A DNA stretch of 64,000 nt from Bacteroides clarus YIT 12056. Its GTDB lineage: Bacteria > Bacteroidota > Bacteroidia > Bacteroidales > Bacteroidaceae. Location: NCBI RefSeq assembly GCF_900129655.1, contig NZ_FQWK01000004.1, positions 372,001-436,000 of the forward strand, given 5' to 3'. The notes below the pieces were generated by a model, which was given only the letters and a program-made list of their open reading frames with translations, made no database searches and was not told the DNA's origin. The position numbers and the translations under genes were made by a program. How positions within the stretch are numbered: position 1 is the first letter of the stretch; every line of letters starts with the position of its first letter. Below, one piece after another: positions 38,841 through 47,649 of the stretch.

Positions 38841-41228
38841 ATGAATTTATTATATAATACTTTCTTCCGCGAATATCACCGTATCACCTCACGCCGTCTT
38901 TACCTCGGCGTGTGCATTATCCTGCCCCTGTTCTGTCTGTTCTTCATGGCCACCATTTTCGGCAACGGACAAATGGAAAACATCCCCATAGGCATTGTAG
39001 ACCAGGACAACACAGCCACTTCACGCAACATCTCCCGCCGCATATCGGCAACCCCTACATTCAGCGTTACGGAGCATTTTACCGATGAAGCCTCTGCACG
39101 CCAGGCATTGCAGCGGAAAGAAATATACGGCTACCTGTCCATCCCGCCCCGGTTCGAGCAGAAAGCCGTCAGCGGAACGGATGCGTCACTGACCTATTAC
39201 TACCACTATGCCCTGCTTTCGGTAGGAAGCGAACTAATGGCTGCCTTTGAAACCACGCTTGCCCCCGTAGCCCTATCTCCTATCATCGTCCAGGCAGAAG
39301 CGTTGGGAGTGGGACAAGAACAAATGCAGACCTTCCTTCTTCCGGTAGAAGCCAGTACGCATCCGCTCTATAACCCGGATATGGATTACTCTATCTATCT
39401 GAGCCAGCCGTTTTTCTTCGTCCTGTTCCAAATACTGATTTTGCTTGTAACCGTCTATGCCATAGGCAGCGAATTCAAGTTCGGTACAACCCGGGACTGG
39501 CTTCGGGCTGCCATACCCGCAGGAAAAGACCCCGACAATCCGCAAAATGCCGACATCCTGACTGCTGTTGCAGGAAAGCTGTTGCCCTACACCCTTATAT
39601 TCTCAATCATAGGTATACTGGCAAACTATGTTCTGTTCAGCCCTTTGCATATCCCCTTTCACGGCAGCCTGTGGTTGATGAACGTCGTAACAATACTGTT
39701 TATCATGGCTACGCAGGCATTGGCAGTGCTGATATTCTCTATCTTCCCTAAAATAGCTTATATCATCAGTGTCGTTTCAATGGTAGGTTCATTGGGAGCT
39801 ACCCTGTCCGGGGTCACCTTTCCGGTAACGGCCATGTACGCGCCTGTCCATGCCGCATCCTATCTGTTTCCGGTACGTCATTTCACCGAAGCGGCACAAG
39901 CCATGATTTATTTCAATGCAGGCTTTGCTTATTTCTGGCAATCGGTAGCCATACTACTGATATTCCTACTGCTGGCGATACTGATTCTGCCTTTATTGAA
40001 ATGGTGGATAAAGAGAACGGTAGAGAGCGAAGAAACCCTTCATGTCAGTGAAGAAGATAATGTAATCCGCCGCGAATGGAAAGCCATCTCCACCAATCCC
40101 GCCATCCTGTTGGTATTGGCGGGCGGTATATTCCTCTACGGCTTGCTCTACAACTATATGTATGCTCCCAATCTGGTGCGTAAAGCCCCCGTTGCCGTAG
40201 CAGACCTCTCCCACTCCGCGCTCAGCCGGGAGTATGTGCGCTGGCTGGATGCCGCCCCGCAGACATCGGTCTATGCCCAAACGTCCAATATCCTCGAAGC
40301 CCGCGAATGGATGAAGAAAGGCGAAGTTGCCGGCATACTCTATATTCCTGCCGACTTCGAGACGCGTGTGGCACGCGGCGAAACGTCCGTATTCACCCTT
40401 TACGCCTCTACCGACGCATTTCTCAACTTCAAGGGATTGCAAGAAGCAAGTTCACGCGTCATGCTTGCCGTAAACGATGCCCACCGACCTGCCGGAGCTG
40501 TTTTCCTGCCACCGCAAGGGTTGCTGGCCGTTGCATCATCCGCTCCCGTCAGCGTATCGGGAACAGCTCTCTACAATTACACCGAAGGGTATGGCTCTTA
40601 TCTGATTCCTGCCGTAATGATTGTCATCATCTTCCAGACGATGCTGATGGTGATTGCCATGCTTACAGGCGAAGAGGCGGAAAAGAGACGAAAAGGGGTC
40701 TTTCCCATGAACGCCCGTTCTTTGGGAAATGCTCTGTGCATCGTGTCGGGAAGAACTTTCGTATATGTCATGCTGTATGTTGTGTTCTCCATATTCCTGT
40801 TGGGACTTCTTCCGCATATTTTCAGCATACCCAACATAGGAAACGGTTGGGACATTGCCACTATGATGATTCCTTTCCTGCTTGCCACAAGTTTCTTTGC
40901 GCTTGCCGTATCCCGCTGGTTTACCGACTCCGAAGCCCCGCTGCTGATGATAGCCTTCTTTTCAGTGGGCTACATCTTCCTTTCCGGCGTTTCCTATCCG
41001 TTGGAGTTGATGCCCTGGTATTGGCAAGCGGCGCATTACGTCTTCCCTGTGGCTCCCGCAGTACTCGCTTTCGTAAAATTAAATTCAATGGGTGCCGACC
41101 TTGCCGACATCTGGCCTCAGATGCTGACGCTATGGATACAAGTAATCGTATACGGCGCATGGGCGGTGCACACAACAAGGCGGGTTTATAAACGAAGTAA
41201 CATCGAGACAGGTAACATAAAGGCATAA
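38841..41228 (+). CDS. Tandem ABC-2 type permease (two fused halves)
   Basis: 795 residues. There are two consecutive ABC-2 permease units of about 400 residues, each with one N-terminal helix, a large periplasmic domain and a five-to-six-helix bundle (first unit IPIGIVDQDNTATSRN; second unit VAVADLSHSALSREY, same layout). Equivalent proteins in other bacteria are separate subunits (YhhJ/YbhS-like). No ATP-binding subunit is encoded in this operon, so either it is elsewhere or the exporter does not use one. The substrate is unknown. A terminator follows at 41234. Confidence 0.85.
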   Translation: MNLLYNTFFREYHRITSRRLYLGVCIILPLFCLFFMATIFGNGQMENIPIGIVDQDNTATSRNISRRISATPTFSVTEHFTDEASARQALQRKEIYGYLSIPPRFEQKAVSGTDASLTYYYHYALLSVGSELMAAFETTLAPVALSPIIVQAEALGVGQEQMQTFLLPVEASTHPLYNPDMDYSIYLSQPFFFVLFQILILLVTVYAIGSEFKFGTTRDWLRAAIPAGKDPDNPQNADILTAVAGKLLPYTLIFSIIGILANYVLFSPLHIPFHGSLWLMNVVTILFIMATQALAVLIFSIFPKIAYIISVVSMVGSLGATLSGVTFPVTAMYAPVHAASYLFPVRHFTEAAQAMIYFNAGFAYFWQSVAILLIFLLLAILILPLLKWWIKRTVESEETLHVSEEDNVIRREWKAISTNPAILLVLAGGIFLYGLLYNYMYAPNLVRKAPVAVADLSHSALSREYVRWLDAAPQTSVYAQTSNILEAREWMKKGEVAGILYIPADFETRVARGETSVFTLYASTDAFLNFKGLQEASSRVMLAVNDAHRPAGAVFLPPQGLLAVASSAPVSVSGTALYNYTEGYGSYLIPAVMIVIIFQTMLMVIAMLTGEEAEKRRKGVFPMNARSLGNALCIVSGRTFVYVMLYVVFSIFLLGLLPHIFSIPNIGNGWDIATMMIPFLLATSFFALAVSRWFTDSEAPLLMIAFFSVGYIFLSGVSYPLELMPWYWQAAHYVFPVAPAVLAFVKLNSMGADLADIWPQMLTLWIQVIVYGAWAVHTTRRVYKRSNIETGNIKA

Positions 41229-41233
41229 AAAAA

Positions 41234-41263
41234 GGCTATCTATCCCAGACAGCCAATCTTTTT
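41234..41263 (+). terminator. Terminator of the efflux operon
   Basis: GGCTATCT pairs with AGACAGCC (one mismatch) over a short loop, followed by AATCTTTTT. It begins 6 nt after the permease stop. Confidence 0.75.
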
Positions 41264-41467
41264 GTTAACCTTAAATCTAATACTATGAAAAACACATTGC
41301 AAATATACGGACATTTCGGGAATCTCCAAATTATTCGGGGGCTGCAGCCCGACTTATAACATGGTTTAATAGGAATACGCTGTTGTTAACAAATTGATAC
41401 CCGAAAATTAAGAAAAAGTTACTATCTTCACCCCCAATTTAAATGCAGTGACTAAAAAAGCAATACA

Positions 41468-42631
41468 ATGATTCATACCATCCTCGATACAGACCTCTAC
41501 AAGTTTACAACGTCATACGCCTACATCAAGTTGTTTCCTTATGCTTTGGGAACCTTCAGCTTCAAAGACAGGGACGAGACAGCGTATACGGACGAGTTTC
41601 TGCGGCGACTGAAAGAAGCGGTTGCCAGGCTGTCCGAAGTGACGCTGACCCGTGAAGAACTGGAGTACATGACGAAGCATTGCCGCTTCCTGCCCGGAGT
41701 TTACTGGGAATGGCTGTCCTCTTTCCGTTTCCGGCCGGACAAGATTGATATCTCTCTGGACAAAGACCGCCATCTGAGCATCGAATTTACCGATTATCTA
41801 TACAAAGCAACCCTCTACGAAGTACCCCTTCTTGCCATTGTATCTGAAATCAAGAATCAGGTTCTCGGCAACGTCGCGGATATGGACGACATTATCTGCA
41901 AACTGTCGGAAAAGGTCACGCTGTCCAACGAGCACCGGCTTTCTTTCTCGGAGTTCGGCACACGCAGACGTTTCTCATTCGAAGTACAGGACAAGGTTAT
42001 CGACTGCCTGAAACAGACCGCCCATTATTGCACAGGAACATCCAACTGCCACTTCGCCATGAAATACGGTCTGAAGACAATGGGAACGCACCCGCACGAA
42101 TGGTTTATGTTTCATGGAGCGCAGTTTGGTTACAAACACGCCAACTACATGGCTTTGGAGAACTGGGTAAACGTGTACGACGGAGATTTGGGCATCGCCC
42201 TGTCCGACACCTATACATCCGGTGTGTTCCTGACCAATTTAAGCCGCAAGCAGGCAAAGCTCTTCGACGGTGTGCGCTGTGACTCCGGAGATGAGTTCGA
42301 GTTTACCGACAAACTGGTTGCCCGCTATCGCGAACTGGGCATAGATTCCACTACCAAGACAATCGTATTCAGCAATGCCCTGGACTTCGGCAAAGCCCTC
42401 GACATACAGGAACACTGCCGCGGCAAAATTCGCTGCGCTTTCGGCATCGGTACCAACCTGACCAACGACACCGGCTTCAAGCCCTCGAACATCGTGATGA
42501 AGCTGACGCAATGCAAAATGAACGTCAACCAGGAATGGCGCGAATGCGTAAAGCTGTCCGACGATAAAGGAAAACATATCGGCAGCAAAGAAGAAGTACG
42601 CGCCTGCCTGTACGATTTACGGCTGCTATAA
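41468..42631 (+). CDS. pncB: Nicotinate phosphoribosyltransferase
   Basis: 387 residues. It converts nicotinate and PRPP to nicotinate mononucleotide in NAD salvage. N-terminal DTDLYKFTTSYAY and the central GTRRRFSFEVQ, HEWFMFHGAQFGYKHAN (the His autophosphorylation region) and CDSGDEFEFTDKLVARY are characteristic. The upstream 41264-41467 stretch holds no other clear gene. Nicotinate mononucleotide is also the substrate of CobT, which gives a functional link to the cobalamin genes around it. Confidence 0.95.
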   Translation: MIHTILDTDLYKFTTSYAYIKLFPYALGTFSFKDRDETAYTDEFLRRLKEAVARLSEVTLTREELEYMTKHCRFLPGVYWEWLSSFRFRPDKIDISLDKDRHLSIEFTDYLYKATLYEVPLLAIVSEIKNQVLGNVADMDDIICKLSEKVTLSNEHRLSFSEFGTRRRFSFEVQDKVIDCLKQTAHYCTGTSNCHFAMKYGLKTMGTHPHEWFMFHGAQFGYKHANYMALENWVNVYDGDLGIALSDTYTSGVFLTNLSRKQAKLFDGVRCDSGDEFEFTDKLVARYRELGIDSTTKTIVFSNALDFGKALDIQEHCRGKIRCAFGIGTNLTNDTGFKPSNIVMKLTQCKMNVNQEWRECVKLSDDKGKHIGSKEEVRACLYDLRLL

Positions 42632-42664
42632 AACTGTTTCCGGCACCATTCAAAACATAATACC

Positions 42665-43372
42665 ATGAAAAAAGCCCTGTTCATCTTCCTATCGGCAGCA
42701 TTGGGAAATATCCTCGCCGCAAACGCCCAGTATTATAATACCACCGGCAAACACCTGTACTATGAAACCCACAACAGCCGGAACAACATCACACGTCAGT
42801 CCCTGTCCTTCGTCAAGCAGACCGAAGCCGAAAATGATACGCTGCACATCACACTGGCGGATTCCGTCCTTCCTCTCAACGAAGAAAAGAAAGGCTTCAT
42901 GTCCCGACAAAAGATAGCCTATACCCAAGACAACACCATTGTGTATATGATGGATGAAACGTCCATGAGCGATGACATGAAAATCATCATGGACAACAAG
43001 GAAAAGGAAGAGGAAGTCATGAAAAAGCTCAGTTCCGAAGGATGTATCTATATTGTGCTGCACAACCGCGTCAGGAAAGGCGAGAAAATGAAGAAAAGCA
43101 AATACACCTTCAAGGCCGGACCAATCAAGATGACAACCACCCTAAACGGAGAATACCAGGGCTTTGAACGGCTCAAAACGCCTGCCGGAGAATTCGACTG
43201 CATAAAGCTGACCTATACCATGAAAGCGAACATGCTCCTTTTCTTCTCCGAAACGGTTAATATCACCGAATGGTATGCCCAAGGCATCGGCTTGGTAAAG
43301 AGCGAGGAGTACGAAAACAAAGAAAAGACAAAGACAATCAAGACCTTAATCGATATAAAGGAACCGTTATAG
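42665..43372 (+). CDS. Exported protein of unknown function
   Basis: 235 residues. A signal peptide (MKKALFIFLSAALGNILAANAQ) is followed by a beta-rich, Lys-rich soluble domain containing KAGPIKMTTTLNGEYQGFER and LKTPAGEFDCIKLTYTM. The layout recalls the DUF3108/TapB-like group, but the family assignment is tentative. It follows pncB by 33 nt, so is likely co-transcribed. Its last 6 nt overlap the opposite-strand adenosyltransferase gene. Confidence 0.75.
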   Translation: MKKALFIFLSAALGNILAANAQYYNTTGKHLYYETHNSRNNITRQSLSFVKQTEAENDTLHITLADSVLPLNEEKKGFMSRQKIAYTQDNTIVYMMDETSMSDDMKIIMDNKEKEEEVMKKLSSEGCIYIVLHNRVRKGEKMKKSKYTFKAGPIKMTTTLNGEYQGFERLKTPAGEFDCIKLTYTMKANMLLFFSETVNITEWYAQGIGLVKSEEYENKEKTKTIKTLIDIKEPL

Positions 43373-43936
43373 CCTCTTCCTCTTATAAGCAAACTCCTGC
43401 CATTTCTCTTCCGGCCAGTCCTGTCGCTGCATCTCCGTGCGTGCCATGACAAAGAAGAGATCCGACAGGCGATTCACGAAGCTCAAAATATCCTCATTCA
43501 GCGGAGATTGGCGGTGAAGCGTCCATAAGCGTCTTTCGGCACGCCTTGCCACCGTGCGGGCAAAATGCAGTTGCGCCGAAACGGGCGTACCGCCCGGCAG
43601 AAGGAAATAACCGTTCTCTGTCAGCCCGGCAGTCATGGCATCCATTTCCTGTTCGCAGCGTACGGTCAGTCCGGCGGCAGAAAGAAGATTAGGATTCAAT
43701 ACATCATCGGGAGTAGCCACATGGCTCATCACTACCATCAGTTCCTTCTGAATAGTGTGCAGCAATTCCTGCCGGTCATCCCCGGCAGAGAGCATGGAAC
43801 GCACAATGCCTATCACAGCATTCAGCTCGTCCAGGCAACCGTTTGCCTCGATGCGAATATCATCTTTGGGGACACGTGCTCCGCCATGAATTCCGGTTGT
43901 CCCCTTGTCTCCCGTACGGGTATATACTTTTTTCAT
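43367..43936 (-). CDS. PduO-type cob(I)yrinic acid a,c-diamide/cobalamin adenosyltransferase
   Basis: 189 residues. The ATP-binding N-terminus VYTRTGDKGTTGIHGGARVPKDD and the block LHFARTVARRAERRLW are diagnostic of PduO-type ATP:corrinoid adenosyltransferases, which attach the upper 5'-deoxyadenosyl ligand. It is 3 nt downstream of cobB, consistent with adenosylation of the a,c-diamide product. It is unrelated to CobA/BtuR by sequence despite the same reaction. Confidence 0.94.
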   Translation of the reverse strand: MKKVYTRTGDKGTTGIHGGARVPKDDIRIEANGCLDELNAVIGIVRSMLSAGDDRQELLHTIQKELMVVMSHVATPDDVLNPNLLSAAGLTVRCEQEMDAMTAGLTENGYFLLPGGTPVSAQLHFARTVARRAERRLWTLHRQSPLNEDILSFVNRLSDLFFVMARTEMQRQDWPEEKWQEFAYKRKRL

Positions 43937-43939
43937 CTT

Positions 43940-45316
43940 TTATTCAAATAACTTCATTATATCCGTCTCTCCCCAATAAAGGTGCGTATAACTCGCTATC
44001 GTGTTCTTATAACGGAATACGGGCGTGCTCACCGGCTGCCCTTTGGCGTTATACACCTGCGCGACGGTAGGCGGCATATACAGCTCTTTCCGGCTGTCAT
44101 CGGGAGCCGTCCCCGGCTTTCCAAACTGCGTATAATGAAACTCGTGTCCCCGCAAACGCTGCCCCTTATAGTCGAAGCTGCGATACCCCAATGTCAGTTT
44201 CCGGTATGCACTCTCATTGGAGATATAAAAAGGAAATACACCCGCCATTCTGTCGAACCCGCAACCGCCACCCTCATGTTCCCGTTTGTCATAACCTATG
44301 GCATACGAAAGGTAAATCAGTCCGCCACACTCCGCCAGTGTCCTGCCACCGGACTCTATATACTCCCGAACGGATTCTTTCACCCGACGGGCTCCGGCGA
44401 GCGTCACGGAATACTTTTCAGGATACCCGCCCGGCAAGTACAACAAATCGATATCCCGCGATATGGGAACATCCTTTTCAGGATCGAAGAAAGAGACACT
44501 CCCCATTTCGCGCAATATCTCCAAATGTTCCTCATAAATGAAAGAGAAAGATTCCTCATTACGCGCCACCGATATACGCAGACCGCCCGGTTTCCGACCG
44601 CCGACCCTATCCTGCCCCTTTCCCCTCATTTCCCGCAACGGAAGCGCCGTCTTTTCCAGCAACAGTTTCCAATCCACGTATTGCTCCAGCAACCCTGTCA
44701 GAGTACCGATGGCATCCGTACCTTCGGATCGGCTGAAATCAAGCCCCAAATAACGCGATTCCTGCTCCAGCGCTTTCGTCTTCGGAAGGTAGCCCAAACA
44801 GGCAACGCCCACCTCGTCACACACTTCCCGAAGCATTTCATAATGCCGGGGCGACCCCACACGATTGAATATCACCCCCGCAATCCGTATCTCCGGACGA
44901 AAATGAATGAATCCCGACAGCAAAGGAGCCATCGAATAAGCGGCAGACTTGGCATCCACCACCAGCACGACAGGAAGCTGCAACAACCGCGCTATCTCCG
45001 CCGAAGACCCCCGGTCGCGATCGTACCCGTCGAACATCCCCATCATCCCTTCCACAATGCAGGCGTCCGCAGAAGCGGCGCGGCGCGCGTAAAGCTCGCG
45101 CACATGTTCACCGGAAGCCATAAACGTGTCCAGATTAACGGACGCGCGTCCGCATACAGCCGTATGGTACTTGGTATCGATATAATCCGGTCCGCATTTA
45201 AAAGGCTGTACCGCCAACCCTTTTTGCGTCAGCAGAGCCATCAGGCCGCGGCTTACGGTAGTCTTTCCGCTACCCGATGTAGGGGCTGCTATGAGAAATT
45301 GAGGAATGTGGCGCAT
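43940..45316 (-). CDS. cbiA: Cobyrinic acid a,c-diamide synthase (CobB/CbiA)
   Basis: 458 residues. Glutamine-dependent amidation of the a and c carboxylates of cobyrinate. N-terminal P-loop APTSGSGKTT at 11-20; the C-terminal glutaminase domain has LAECGGLIYLS (nucleophile Cys) and RGHEFHYTQF (His). Operon with the adenosyltransferase; a -7 element lies upstream at 45393-45400, with no riboswitch. Confidence 0.96.
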   Translation of the reverse strand: MRHIPQFLIAAPTSGSGKTTVSRGLMALLTQKGLAVQPFKCGPDYIDTKYHTAVCGRASVNLDTFMASGEHVRELYARRAASADACIVEGMMGMFDGYDRDRGSSAEIARLLQLPVVLVVDAKSAAYSMAPLLSGFIHFRPEIRIAGVIFNRVGSPRHYEMLREVCDEVGVACLGYLPKTKALEQESRYLGLDFSRSEGTDAIGTLTGLLEQYVDWKLLLEKTALPLREMRGKGQDRVGGRKPGGLRISVARNEESFSFIYEEHLEILREMGSVSFFDPEKDVPISRDIDLLYLPGGYPEKYSVTLAGARRVKESVREYIESGGRTLAECGGLIYLSYAIGYDKREHEGGGCGFDRMAGVFPFYISNESAYRKLTLGYRSFDYKGQRLRGHEFHYTQFGKPGTAPDDSRKELYMPPTVAQVYNAKGQPVSTPVFRYKNTIASYTHLYWGETDIMKLFE

Positions 45317-45392
45317 GTCGCTTGAATTTAAATATAAGGTATAAAGTATAAGCAGGCTCTCCGTTACAGACTGATTTACGGATTTTATTCGG

Positions 45393-45400
45393 CAAAGGTA
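45393..45400 (-). promoter_or_regulatory. -7 element of the cbiA-adenosyltransferase operon
   Basis: TACCTTTG on the minus strand is an exact TAnnTTTG; start near 45386, leader about 70 nt. A partial plus-strand match TATCTTAG at 45423-45430 could serve the divergent kinase gene. Confidence 0.45.
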
Positions 45401-45453
45401 AAAATATCTCCGACAAAAACCTTATCTTAGCTGCCAAATATAAAAAAACCGCT

Positions 45454-46884
45454 ATGATAACCGAAGAACTTAAAAAACTCTACATCGCGCATACCGGGCA
45501 CGAACCCGAAGCCATCGACGAACTTCCCTCTTCCGGCTCCAACCGCCGTTATTTCCGCCTCACAGGCACGCCTACACTGATAGGCGTCAGCGGCGAATCC
45601 GTCGAGGAAAACCGTGCCTTTCTCTATATGGCAGAGCATTTCCGCCAAAAGGGCTTACCCGTACCCCAAGTATTTATCCGTTCCGAAGACGACGTGTACT
45701 ACCTTCAGGAAGATTTGGGAGACACTCTCCTGTTCAATGCCATCGAGAAAGGGCGCAAGACGAGCGTATTCGGAGAAGAGGAGAAGCAATTGCTGCGTAA
45801 AACCATCCGCCTGCTGCCCGCCGTACAGTTTGCCGGAGCCGACGGCATGGACTTCTCCTATTGCTATCCGCAGGCGGAGTTCAACAGCCGCAGCATCCTG
45901 TGGGACTTGAACTACTTTAAATACTGTTTCCTCAAGGCAACCGGCATGGATTTCCAGGAAGACCGTCTGGAAGATGATTTCCAGAAAATGGCGGACGTAC
46001 TCCTTCGCAGCAGTTCCGCCACTTTCATGTATCGCGACTTCCAGAGCCGCAACGTAATGATTAAGGACGGCGAACCCTGGCTTATCGACTTCCAGGGCGG
46101 ACGCAAAGGCCCTGTCTACTATGACGTGGCTTCGTTCCTGTGGCAAGCCAAAGCCAACTATCCCGACAGTCTGCGCCAAGAGCTCCTGAAAGAGTACATC
46201 GAAGCCTTGCGCAAATACCAGCCGGTGGATGAGAACTACTTCTATGCCCAGCTCCGTCATTTCGTACTGTTCCGCACCATGCAGGTGTTAGGCGCCTACG
46301 GTTTCCGCGGTTACTTCGAGAAGAAGCCCCACTTCATCCAAAGCGTGCCTTTCGCCATTGAAAACCTGCGCCAGCTGTTGCAAGAGCCTTACCCCGAATA
46401 TCCGTATCTCTGCAAAGTGCTGCACGAACTGACCGAGCTGAAACAATTCACCGACGACCTGCAAAAACGTCGTCTGGTGGTAAAAGTCACCAGCTTTGCC
46501 TATAAAAAAGGCATCCCCGAAGATTCTTCCGGCAATGGCGGCGGCTTCGTATTCGACTGTCGCGCCGTGAACAACCCCGGTAAATACGAACGTTACAAGC
46601 CCTTCACCGGCCTCGACGAACCCGTTATCCGCTTTCTTGAAGAGGACGGAGAAATCGCCGTCTTCCTCGAGCACGTATACGCCCTGGTGGATGCATCCGT
46701 AAAACGGTATATGGAACGCGGTTTCACCAGCCTGTCCGTATGTTTCGGCTGTACAGGCGGTCAGCACCGTTCCGTATATTCGGCACAGCATCTTGCCGAG
46801 CACCTGAACAAGAAATTCGGCGTGCAAGTGAACCTGATGCATAGAGAACAGAACATAGAACAAAGCTTTAGCGCAAAAAAGTAA
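45454..46884 (+). CDS. AmgK-like sugar kinase fused to RapZ C-terminal domain
   Basis: 476 residues. Residues 1-325 are an aminoglycoside-phosphotransferase/choline-kinase fold with catalytic Asp195 (YRDFQSRN) and metal-binding Asp212 (LIDFQGG), matching AmgK anomeric MurNAc/GlcNAc kinases. Residues 340-476 match the C-terminal domain of RapZ, with GCTGGQHRS near 432; the RapZ N-terminal P-loop domain is missing. The next gene is a MurU-like nucleotidyltransferase, 3 nt away. AmgK and MurU together bypass de novo MurNAc activation in peptidoglycan recycling. The substrate is inferred from this pairing. Confidence 0.85.
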   Translation: MITEELKKLYIAHTGHEPEAIDELPSSGSNRRYFRLTGTPTLIGVSGESVEENRAFLYMAEHFRQKGLPVPQVFIRSEDDVYYLQEDLGDTLLFNAIEKGRKTSVFGEEEKQLLRKTIRLLPAVQFAGADGMDFSYCYPQAEFNSRSILWDLNYFKYCFLKATGMDFQEDRLEDDFQKMADVLLRSSSATFMYRDFQSRNVMIKDGEPWLIDFQGGRKGPVYYDVASFLWQAKANYPDSLRQELLKEYIEALRKYQPVDENYFYAQLRHFVLFRTMQVLGAYGFRGYFEKKPHFIQSVPFAIENLRQLLQEPYPEYPYLCKVLHELTELKQFTDDLQKRRLVVKVTSFAYKKGIPEDSSGNGGGFVFDCRAVNNPGKYERYKPFTGLDEPVIRFLEEDGEIAVFLEHVYALVDASVKRYMERGFTSLSVCFGCTGGQHRSVYSAQHLAEHLNKKFGVQVNLMHREQNIEQSFSAKK

Positions 46885-46887
46885 ACA

Positions 46888-47649
46888 GTGAAAGCAATGA
46901 TATTCGCTGCCGGACTGGGTACCCGCCTTCGTCCGCTGACAGACCACACCCCGAAAGCGCTCGTCTCCGTAGCCGGAAAACCGATGTTGGAACGGGTGAT
47001 TCTACGACTGAAAGAGGCCGGATTCAATGACATTACGGTCAACATCCACCACTTCGGAGAACAGATTATCGGGTTTCTCCGCGCCAATAACAATTTCGGC
47101 GTCACTATCCACATCAGTGACGAGCGGGAGATGCTGCTCGACACCGGTGGCGGGATAAAGAAAGCCCGTCCTTTTCTGGACGGCGACGAGCCGTTCTTAG
47201 TACACAACGCCGACATCCTTTCCGATATAGATCTCGCAGAGTTTTACAGGCATCACCGGGAGAGCGATGCGGAAGCTACACTGCTCGTCAGCCGGCGGCA
47301 GACATCCCGTTACCTGTTACTGGATGACGCCAACCGTCTGCATGGCTGGATTAATAAATCCACAGGCGAAACCAAGCCCGAGGGGTTCTCTTTCCGGGAA
47401 GGCCGATACAAGGAAATGGCTTTCGGCGGTATTCACGTCATATCCCCTTCCCTTTTCCGCTATATGGAAAGGGGACAATGGAAAGAAAAGTTCTCCATTA
47501 TCCCCTTCTACCTGTCTGTCTGCGAAACAGCCCGCATACAGGGCTATCCGCTTCAAGACCGCCGTTGGTTCGACATCGGCAAACCGGAAACACTGGCTAA
47601 AGCCGAAGCGTACTATTCGTCAGACCGGCAAGCGTTCCCTTCTTTTTAA
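46888..47649 (+). CDS. MurU-like sugar-1-phosphate nucleotidyltransferase
   Basis: 253 residues, start GTG 46888 (ATG 46897 is possible). The N-terminus KAMIFAAGLGTRLRPLTDHTPKAL is the nucleotide-binding loop of the NTP_transferase family; LVHNADILSDIDL carries the metal-binding Asp, and GGIHVISPSLF is conserved. In AmgK-MurU pairs the product is UDP-MurNAc. Its stop overlaps the opposite transporter gene by 4 nt. Confidence 0.85.
   Translation: MKAMIFAAGLGTRLRPLTDHTPKALVSVAGKPMLERVILRLKEAGFNDITVNIHHFGEQIIGFLRANNNFGVTIHISDEREMLLDTGGGIKKARPFLDGDEPFLVHNADILSDIDLAEFYRHHRESDAEATLLVSRRQTSRYLLLDDANRLHGWINKSTGETKPEGFSFREGRYKEMAFGGIHVISPSLFRYMERGQWKEKFSIIPFYLSVCETARIQGYPLQDRRWFDIGKPETLAKAEAYYSSDRQAFPSF

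Noticed and set aside
42665..43372. Assignment of the exported 235-residue protein to cobalamin or cobalt handling
   Set aside because: Only position suggests it. The sequence has no metal-binding motif or recognised cobalamin domain.
43982..45325. 447-codon plus-strand frame opposite cbiA
   Set aside because: Antisense shadow of a clear amidotransferase with P-loop and glutaminase motifs; the shadow is His, Arg and Gln rich with no recognisable family.
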